DNA from: an uncultured Clostridia bacterium | GTDB taxonomy: Bacteria > Bacillota > Clostridia > Oscillospirales > CAG-272 | Length of the DNA: 7,996 bases | Assembly: GCA_947306035.1 (NCBI GenBank) | Contig: CAMZFG010000032.1 | Location: 1 to 7,996, forward strand | Direction: 5' to 3' | Part shown: piece by piece, positions 1 to 5,175 of the stretch | How the letters are laid out: each line of letters begins with the position of its first letter | Numbering within the stretch: position 1 is the first letter of the stretch | Made by a program: the position numbers and the translations under genes | Notes under the pieces: model-generated | What the model saw: the letters and a program-made list of their open reading frames with translations, nothing else | The model's database searches: none | Told to the model about the DNA's origin: nothing

Positions 1-612
1 CAGCCATTGCCACATGGCCGGATCTTCAAAAGTCGGCGTCCAGGCGTTGTGGCCCGTGCCGGGATAGATAGTAAGCCGGACGTCCGCGCCGTAGGCGCGC
101 GCCGCCTCTGCCATGTGCTCGCTCTCGTAGCACGGCACCGTCGTGTCGTCCTGCCCGTGAAAAGCCCACACGTGCATGCCTTTTAAGCGGAACGTCGCCC
201 AGGTCATGCCGCCGCCGCAGATGGGCACGGCCGCCGCGAAAGTGCCGGGCATGCTGACGGCCATCTGCCAGACCGCGTAGCCGCCCATGCTGTTGCCGAC
301 AAGATACAGGCGCGACGCGTCGACGTAAGGCGCGGCCAGGATGACCTGCCGGACAAAGTTCTGCAGCCGTTCATAGCGGTCGGGCCAAAGGCATCCCTCG
401 TCGCATTGCGGCATAAAGACCGCCGCCTCGGGCGCGTAGCGCGCGGCATACCCGAAAAACGCATGGTTCTCCACCACGGTAAGGTCGTTGCCGATGGTGC
501 CGGCCCCGTGCAAAAACAGAATGGCGGGACAGCGGCGCCCCTCTTGCAGCTCCTGCGGCAGACGATATACGTAACGAAGCCCGGCGGCCTCGCCTCTGAT
601 CTTTTCGGACAC
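1..612 (-). CDS. Alpha/beta-hydrolase esterase, 3' end cut by the window edge
   Basis: The window holds 204 codons from the start, and the C-terminus lies beyond base 1. The protein is a serine hydrolase of the alpha/beta-hydrolase fold, in the broad PHB-depolymerase/phospholipase-carboxylesterase (LpqC-like) group. Visible features are a strand ending in FLHGAG (residues 33-38, oxyanion-hole region), the nucleophile elbow GNSMGG with Ser108, HGQDDTTVP with acid Asp156, and GTGHNAW with His188, so the catalytic triad is complete. No signal peptide is seen, so it is probably cytoplasmic. I chose the GTG at 612 because AAGGAG (626-621) lies 8 nt upstream; another in-frame GTG at 621 overlaps that site. 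It is the last visible gene of the leftward cluster, 47 bp after the PHP gene. The substrate cannot be told: carboxylesters, feruloyl or acetyl esters are all possible. Confidence 0.88.
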   Translation of the reverse strand, partial: MSEKIRGEAAGLRYVYRLPQELQEGRRCPAILFLHGAGTIGNDLTVVENHAFFGYAARYAPEAAVFMPQCDEGCLWPDRYERLQNFVRQVILAAPYVDASRLYLVGNSMGGYAVWQMAVSMPGTFAAAVPICGGGMTWATFRLKGMHVWAFHGQDDTTVPCYESEHMAEAARAYGADVRLTIYPGTGHNAWTPTFEDPAMWQWL

Positions 613-641
613 GATGCTCACTCCTTTTTCACGTATCATGC

Positions 642-661
642 GGCGCGGCGCGCCTTTTTTT
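642..661 (+). terminator. Terminator-like hairpin with T-run, antisense to the operon
   Basis: On the + strand GGCGC (642-646) and GCGCC (650-654) form a 5-bp stem with a 3-nt loop, followed by seven T (655-661). This has the form of an intrinsic terminator for + transcription, although no + strand gene lies upstream. Read leftward, the hairpin has its A-run in front and no T-run after it, so it should not stop the operon between the PHP and esterase genes. It may block antisense transcription or may be a chance result of GC-rich sequence. The stem is short. Confidence 0.35.
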
Positions 662-1556
662 ACTTTTTGCGCAGGCGGATGCGGTCGAAGTCCTCTTTGG
701 AAGTGCCCGCCACGCCGGGCGTGATGTAAAACGGGCTGGCCTTCAGCGACGCCTCGTCCGGGAAAGAGGCGTAATAGCCGCCGCACAGACCGCTGTGATC
801 GCTGCCGCCCGAAATATACAGTCCTTTTTCGCGGGCGACGGCCAGGACGGCCGCCTGCTCTGCCGCGGGCACGTCGGGGTGGCGCACTTCCACGCCGTCA
901 AGCCCCAGAGGCAGCAGTTTTTCGATGTCGGCGGCGCTCCCCCACGGGGGCGTGGGATGCGCCAGTATGACAAGGCCGCCCGCCGCGTGGATCAGGTCGA
1001 AGATCTCGCGCGTCGTTTTGAACGGGTGCAGCGGCGGTATCATGCCCCGCTGCTTTTCAAAGTTGCGTTTGAAAAACGCCATGTAGTCCGCGTCGGTGAC
1101 GAGCCCTTTGGCCTTCATGGCCGCGAACACGTGGTTGTTGCACAGCCAGATGACGCCCCGATTGTACGCCAGCACCTCGTTCCACGTGATGCCGGCGATG
1201 CCGCCGTTTGCCACGGCCATTTCAAAAACGGTGCGGGTCTGGTGCGTTTCGCGTTCGCCCATTTCGGCAAGATACGCGGCCATGGGCGGATAGGTCGCGT
1301 CGAAATCGAAACCCACGATGTGATAGTGGTCGGGCCTTGCCACGGTGAACTCGGCGCCGAACAGATACTCCATGCCGAGCGCCCGGCAGGCCGCTTCTGC
1401 CTCCGCGTTGCCCGTGACGGTGTCGTGATCGGTCAGCGACATGGCGCGATAGCCCTCGTCGTAAGCGATCTTTGCAAGTTCCGCGGGCGTATATACACCG
1501 TCGGAATGCGTGGAATGCAGGTGCAGATTGGCGTAGGATCGTACGATCTCGTTCAC
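660..1556 (-). CDS. PHP-domain phosphoesterase (YciV/TrpH-like)
   Basis: The product of 298 residues belongs to the PHP metallo-phosphoesterases, closest in layout to the YciV/TrpH group. Characterised members hydrolyse nucleoside 3',5'-bisphosphates such as pAp or trim short RNAs. Numbered from the GTG start, metal-ligand motifs are HLHS (His12, His14), SDG (Asp19), LTDHD (Asp43, His44), GAEF (Glu69), His142, AHP (His200) and GGSDHS (Asp253, His254). The usual R-P-H segment near His142 reads N-N-H here. I chose the GTG at 1556 because GAGGGG lies just upstream. An in-frame ATG at 1571 would add five residues and overlap the rqcH stop as ATGA, but has no Shine-Dalgarno. Either start implies translational coupling to rqcH. 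The fold is certain and the substrate is inferred. Confidence 0.9.
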   Translation of the reverse strand: MNEIVRSYANLHLHSTHSDGVYTPAELAKIAYDEGYRAMSLTDHDTVTGNAEAEAACRALGMEYLFGAEFTVARPDHYHIVGFDFDATYPPMAAYLAEMGERETHQTRTVFEMAVANGGIAGITWNEVLAYNRGVIWLCNNHVFAAMKAKGLVTDADYMAFFKRNFEKQRGMIPPLHPFKTTREIFDLIHAAGGLVILAHPTPPWGSAADIEKLLPLGLDGVEVRHPDVPAAEQAAVLAVAREKGLYISGGSDHSGLCGGYYASFPDEASLKASPFYITPGVAGTSKEDFDRIRLRKK

Positions 1557-1567
1557 GGTATGCCCCC

Positions 1568-3325
1568 TCATTTTTTGCGCAGCGCGGCCACCGCCTCTTT
1601 GTCGGGCGAAACGGTGGCGCTCCAGTTGGTGTGATAGATGACGAACCCGGGTTTGGCGCCGGGCGCTTTTTTGAGATTGCGCACCGTGGTGTAGTCCACC
1701 TCGGTCAGCGGCGCGCCCGCCGCCGCGGAATAGAGCGCGGCGATCGAGGCCGCCTCGGTAAAGTCGGCGGCGTCCGGTTCCCCTTTGCCCTCCAGCAGCA
1801 GCACCACGTGCGAACCGGGGCGGTTTTTGGCGTGGAACCAGTAGTCCGTTTTTTCGGCGATCTTATGCGTGATATACTCGTTTTGCAGATTGTTTTTACC
1901 GCACAGCACCCGGTAGCCGCCGCTGGTCAAAAATTCCATTGGGGCGGGAACGGGGCGTTTTTTGGCGTTTGATGCGGCGCCGCGGGAGCCGTAGCCGGCC
2001 GCCGCCAGTTCCTCGCGGATCTCCGAGAGGTCGGTGGGCGTTTCCGCCAGCGAGAGCGCCGTTTCGACGGCTTCGAGATAGGCGAGTTCCGCCTCGCCGA
2101 GCGCGATCTGCTTGGTGAGTTCCGTTTTGGCGGTCTTGCTTTTGGCGTACTTTTTATAGTAACGCTGGGCGTTGGCGGCGGGCGAAAGGCGCGGGTCGAG
2201 CGTGACTTTGGCCGTGCCGAACGTGCCGTCCTCGCGGCAGTCGGCGTAATCGGTCAGCGTCGCCTCGGTCATGCCTTTGGTCAAAAGGTGGCAGTTGGCC
2301 ACGATCAGGTCGCCCGCTTTTTGATAAGCCGCGCCGTTGGCGCATTCCGCGAGTTCCGCGCGCTGGCGTTCGAGTTTATGCGCAAGGCGCGTGCGGGCGT
2401 TGGCCAGAAGGCGCGACACGTCGGCCGCCCGCTGGCGCACCCTCGCCTGCCGGTCGCGCGCGGCGAACCACACGTCGAGCAGGGCGCTGACGCTGTCGAA
2501 CGATCGGATGCGGCCGTACTGCGTCAGGGGCAAAAAAGCGTATTCGGCCGGTTCTCCGTTTTCGTCAAGCCCGAAAGAGGGCGAAAAACGCCCTGCTTTT
2601 ACGTCTTCATATACCGAGAGAAAACGGCGGCAAATATCCGCTTTTCTCGCCCCGTTCAGGGGTGTATCCGTCTCTCCCGTCGCGTCGTAGACGATCTGCC
2701 GCGCCACCGCGGCGGAAATGCCGAGGTAGGTGGCGGTCAGCCATTTGTCGGCGCTGACGCCGCCCGCCGTTTCGGACAGCGCGAGAAAAGACGCCTCGGT
2801 GGCCGCGAGCGGATCGTATTTGTTCTGCGGGGGCGGCAGTTCGTAGCGCATGCCGGGCAGCACCTGCCGCAGACTGCTGGTGGTAAAATCGACGGGGCGA
2901 AGGACGGACAGGATCTTACCCTCGCCGTCGGTAAAGATCAGGTTGCTGTATTTGCCCATGATCTCGGCGATCAGCCGCCGCTGACACGCAAAGCCCATTT
3001 CGTCGCGCGCTTCAAAGGACAGCGTCAGCACGCGCTCAAAGCCCTCCTGCCGCACGTCGGAAAGCCGCGCGCCCGACAGGTGCTTGCGCAAAAGGGTGCA
3101 GAAAAGGGGCGGTGTGGGCGGGTTCTCCATGCCGAGGTCGGTAAATCCGATGCGCGGGTTAGAGGAGCCCGCGTTGATCAGCAGGCGCCTGCCGCCCTCG
3201 GACGTGTGCATCTGCAGCACCACGGTATCCCGCTCGGGCTGGGTGATGCGCTCGATGCGCGCGCCGAGCGCCGTTTTTTTGATCTCTGCCGCTGCCGCGG
3301 CCAAAAAGCCGGCGTCAAATGCCAT
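1568..3325 (-). CDS. rqcH: RqcH, Rqc2/NFACT-family ribosome quality-control factor
   Basis: This 585-residue protein is the bacterial Rqc2/NEMF homologue, often annotated as fibronectin-binding protein. RqcH binds the 50S subunit with a stalled peptidyl-tRNA and recruits Ala-tRNA to add a C-terminal alanine tail that marks the chain for proteolysis. Domains in order: NFACT-N (about 1-200, with CTLLRKHL at 76-83 and EIMGKYSN at 121-128), a helix-hairpin-helix region (about 200-275), a coiled-coil middle (about 285-440, with LDPRLSP at 376-382 followed by AQRYYKKY at 386-393) and NFACT-R (about 462-575, with GKNNLQNEY at 476-484, WFHAKNRPGSHVV at 496-508). Length matches Bacillus subtilis RqcH (about 570). 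The Asp97-Arg98 pair needed for tailing in B. subtilis is Glu97-Arg98 here. GGGGAGG lies 5 nt before the ATG. It follows the HAD gene by 13 bp, so it should be co-transcribed from the promoter at 4194-4222. Confidence 0.95.
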   Translation of the reverse strand: MAFDAGFLAAAAAEIKKTALGARIERITQPERDTVVLQMHTSEGGRRLLINAGSSNPRIGFTDLGMENPPTPPLFCTLLRKHLSGARLSDVRQEGFERVLTLSFEARDEMGFACQRRLIAEIMGKYSNLIFTDGEGKILSVLRPVDFTTSSLRQVLPGMRYELPPPQNKYDPLAATEASFLALSETAGGVSADKWLTATYLGISAAVARQIVYDATGETDTPLNGARKADICRRFLSVYEDVKAGRFSPSFGLDENGEPAEYAFLPLTQYGRIRSFDSVSALLDVWFAARDRQARVRQRAADVSRLLANARTRLAHKLERQRAELAECANGAAYQKAGDLIVANCHLLTKGMTEATLTDYADCREDGTFGTAKVTLDPRLSPAANAQRYYKKYAKSKTAKTELTKQIALGEAELAYLEAVETALSLAETPTDLSEIREELAAAGYGSRGAASNAKKRPVPAPMEFLTSGGYRVLCGKNNLQNEYITHKIAEKTDYWFHAKNRPGSHVVLLLEGKGEPDAADFTEAASIAALYSAAAGAPLTEVDYTTVRNLKKAPGAKPGFVIYHTNWSATVSPDKEAVAALRKK

Positions 3326-3338
3326 GTTGCCCTCCCCG

Positions 3339-4160
3339 TCAGCCGAACATGATCCGGTCGACTTCGTCCAGCGACGGGAACACGAGATCCGGCTTGTCCG
3401 CCGCGTCTGCCTTTTCCACGTCGGCGGGCGTGGTCTCGCCCGACAGCACCAGCACCGCCGTGACGCCGTGCCGCTTTCCGACGGCGATATCGGTATAGAG
3501 CCGGTCGCCGAAAATGCACATCTCGCCGGGCGTATGCCCCGTGGCCTCGCAGATCATTTCGATCGTCTCCCGGTACGGTTTGCCGAAATAGGTCGGCTTT
3601 TTGCCCGTGCAGGCGGTGACGAAAGCGACGATGGCGCCGCTGTCCGGGATAAAGCCCGTTTCCGTGGGGCAGTTGAAGTCGGGGTGCGTGGAAAGATACT
3701 CTGCCCCGCCCCGGATCAGGCGGCAGGCGTCGTTCAGTTTTTGATAGGTCAGCGTGGTGTCGAAACTGGTCACCACGATATCGGCTTTTTCCTCTTTGCC
3801 CGTCAGCATGGGAATGCCGGCGGCGGCAAAATTGCGGATCAGTTCGTCGGTGCCGACCAGATAGACCGTTTTGCCGGGCCTGTGGCGTTTGAGAAACTCA
3901 ATGGTCACGTCGCCGGAAGTCATGATCTCCTCGCGGGTGGGAGAAAAGCCGAGACGGGTCAGCTTTTGCAGATAAAACTCGGTGGTGTGCGAGGCGTTGT
4001 TGGTAAAAAACAGCACGCGGCGGCCGGCGGCGCGCAGATGGTCGATGAAGCGAATGGCAAACGGAAAAACGCGGTCGCCGAGATAAATGGTGCCGTCCAT
4101 ATCGAAAATATACAGTTTTTTGGCGTTCAGCACGGCGCTTGTCGGATCTTGCAGCGGCAT
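3339..4160 (-). CDS. HAD-IIA (NagD-type) sugar or nucleotide phosphatase
   Basis: The 273-residue product is a haloacid dehalogenase-superfamily phosphatase of subfamily IIA, the NagD/PGP/AraL type with a C2 cap. Motif I is DMDGTIY (nucleophile Asp20, acid/base Asp22), motif II is FFTNNAS (Thr53), motif III is Lys194 in YFGKPYRE and motif IV is GDRLYTD (Asp219, Asp224). The cap spans about 80-185 and ends with the IIA-typical DSGAIVAF. All catalytic residues are present, so it should be an active cytoplasmic Mg-dependent phosphatase. Family members act on nucleoside monophosphates, sugar phosphates or 2-phosphoglycolate, and the substrate cannot be chosen from sequence. The start has AAGGAG about 9 nt upstream. 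It is the first gene of the leftward operon, about 27 nt after the predicted transcription start. Confidence 0.93.
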   Translation of the reverse strand: MPLQDPTSAVLNAKKLYIFDMDGTIYLGDRVFPFAIRFIDHLRAAGRRVLFFTNNASHTTEFYLQKLTRLGFSPTREEIMTSGDVTIEFLKRHRPGKTVYLVGTDELIRNFAAAGIPMLTGKEEKADIVVTSFDTTLTYQKLNDACRLIRGGAEYLSTHPDFNCPTETGFIPDSGAIVAFVTACTGKKPTYFGKPYRETIEMICEATGHTPGEMCIFGDRLYTDIAVGKRHGVTAVLVLSGETTPADVEKADAADKPDLVFPSLDEVDRIMFG

Positions 4161-4193
4161 GGCGGTCTCTCCTTGAAAAAATATTCCGGGGAT

Positions 4194-4222
4194 AGTATAG
4201 CACAGACTTGATTTTTTTGCAA
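4194..4222 (-). promoter_or_regulatory. Sigma-A promoter for the HAD-rqcH-PHP-esterase operon
   Basis: Read leftward, the -35 box TTGCAA (4222-4217) and -10 box TATACT (4199-4194) are separated by 17 bp. A TGC immediately before the -10 box makes it an extended -10 promoter. Transcription should begin near 4187, giving a leader of about 27 nt with a strong ribosome-binding site. It overlaps the promoter of the divergent pantothenate kinase gene, so polymerase cannot occupy both at once. Confidence 0.82.
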
Positions 4223-4232
4223 GCGTGTGCTA
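4198..4232. repeat. 35-bp imperfect dyad spanning two divergent promoters
   Basis: TAGCACA (4198-4204) is mirrored by TGTGCTA (4226-4232), and CTTG (4207-4210) by CAAG (4220-4223), all around one centre at base 4215. Eleven of 13 positions in each arm match. The arms are the extended -10 and -35 regions of the two promoters, so the symmetry may be simply two near-identical promoters back to back, or it may also serve as an operator. The start codons at 4160 and 4270 are each exactly 55 bases from the centre. Confidence 0.8.
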
Positions 4233-4236
4233 CAAT
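4208..4236 (+). promoter_or_regulatory. Sigma-A promoter for the pantothenate kinase gene
   Basis: The -35 box TTGATT (4208-4213) and -10 box TACAAT (4231-4236) are 17 bp apart, and TGC before the -10 box gives an extended -10. Transcription should begin near 4243, leaving a leader of about 27 nt with AAAAGGAG before the start. The -35 box lies inside the promoter of the opposite operon. Confidence 0.82.
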
Positions 4237-4269
4237 AAACACACATTTGAAGAAAAGGAGCCGAGAAAC

Positions 4270-5121
4270 ATGGGCAAAACGGTTTTGGGCATCGACGTGG
4301 GCGGCAGCACCACAAAGATCGTGGGCTTTCGCAAACAGGAAGGCGGCGTGTGTCTGCTCTCCCCGCAGCGCGTGCAGGCGACCGATCCGCTGACTTCCAT
4401 TTACGGGGCGTTCGGCAAATTCACCGCCGAAAACGGGCTTGCTCTTGCCGATATCGAGCGCATCATGATGACGGGCGTCGGCTCTTCGTTTGCCGAAAAG
4501 CCGCTTTACGCGGGGCTGGACTGCCGCATCGTGCCGGAGTTCAACAGCGTCGGTCTCGGCGGTCTGTATCTTTCGGGGCTCGACGAGGCCATCGTGGTCA
4601 GCATGGGCACGGGCACGGCGCTGATCCACGCCGAAAAGCGCCCGGGCAAAGCGCCCCTGATCGAGTATCTCGGCGGCACCGGCGTTGGCGGCGGCACCCT
4701 GGTGGGCCTGTCGCACAAAATGCTGGGCGTGGACACGGTGGAACACATCGAGCAGCTCTGCGAGGGCGGCAACCTTGACAACGTGGATCTGCGGGTGCGC
4801 GACATTACCAACAAAAACATGTTCCCCGGCATCAACCACGACCTGACGGCCTCCAACTTCGGCAAGTTGAGCGACCTTGCCAACCGGCACGACATTGCCC
4901 TCGGCGTGGTCAACATGGTGGGCGAGACCATCGGCATGCTCTCCGTTTTCGCCGCCCGCGCCTATCATCTCGACCGGGTGGTGCTGACCGGCAACCTGAT
5001 CGCCATGCAGCCCATTCGCCGCGTGTTCGACGTGCTGGAGGCCACCTTCGGCATCCACTTCGTCATTCCCGAAAACGCGGAATTCGGCACCGTCATCGGC
5101 GCCGCGCTGTGGGAAAACTGA
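4270..5121 (+). CDS. coaW: Type II pantothenate kinase (CoaW)
   Basis: The 283-residue protein phosphorylates pantothenate with ATP, the first committed step of coenzyme A synthesis in the cytoplasm. It belongs to the ASKHA-fold type II family of Staphylococcus aureus CoaW and eukaryotic PANK. Features are the phosphate-binding loop GIDVGGSTTK (7-16), the likely catalytic Glu90 in VPEF, SMGTGTALI (111-119), the glycine-rich GGTGVGGGTLVGL (135-147) and a C-terminal VVLTGN segment. Length fits bacterial members (about 265-285). I chose the ATG at 4270 because AAGGAG precedes it and the GIDVGG motif begins at residue 7. An upstream ATG at 4225 would add 15 residues, lies before the predicted transcription start and has no ribosome-binding site. 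The gene has its own promoter and terminator, so it is a single-gene unit. S. aureus CoaW is known to resist CoA feedback; whether this one does is not visible. Confidence 0.95.
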   Translation: MGKTVLGIDVGGSTTKIVGFRKQEGGVCLLSPQRVQATDPLTSIYGAFGKFTAENGLALADIERIMMTGVGSSFAEKPLYAGLDCRIVPEFNSVGLGGLYLSGLDEAIVVSMGTGTALIHAEKRPGKAPLIEYLGGTGVGGGTLVGLSHKMLGVDTVEHIEQLCEGGNLDNVDLRVRDITNKNMFPGINHDLTASNFGKLSDLANRHDIALGVVNMVGETIGMLSVFAARAYHLDRVVLTGNLIAMQPIRRVFDVLEATFGIHFVIPENAEFGTVIGAALWEN

Positions 5122-5131
5122 CTTTTCGTAC

Positions 5132-5168
5132 AAAAAAGCCGCCGACTTCGGTCGGCGGCTTTTCTTTT
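5132..5168. terminator. Bidirectional intrinsic terminator between convergent genes
   Basis: GCCGCCGAC (5138-5146) pairs perfectly with GTCGGCGGC (5151-5159) around a TTCG loop. On the + strand this is a C(UUCG)G tetraloop, an unusually stable hairpin. A T-rich run follows at 5160-5168, and six A precede the stem at 5132-5137, which become the T-run for leftward transcripts. It ends coaW 10 bp after its stop and the lipoprotein gene 7 bp after its stop. Confidence 0.95.
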
Positions 5169-5175
5169 CGGTCGT

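Noticed and set aside
2288..4211. Long + strand open frames opposite rqcH and the HAD gene
   Set aside because: They are shadows of strongly supported genes and lack ribosome-binding sites and recognisable domains.
4225..4269. Upstream ATG start for the pantothenate kinase
   Set aside because: It lies within the promoter spacer, before the predicted transcript start, and would add 15 residues ahead of the normal N-terminal motif. The ATG at 4270 has a good ribosome-binding site.
3898..5133. A 411-codon open frame on the - strand across coaW and the start of the HAD gene
   Set aside because: It is antisense to the well-supported coaW, runs through the divergent promoter region and the HAD start in another frame, and has a low-complexity His/Ala/Arg-rich translation.
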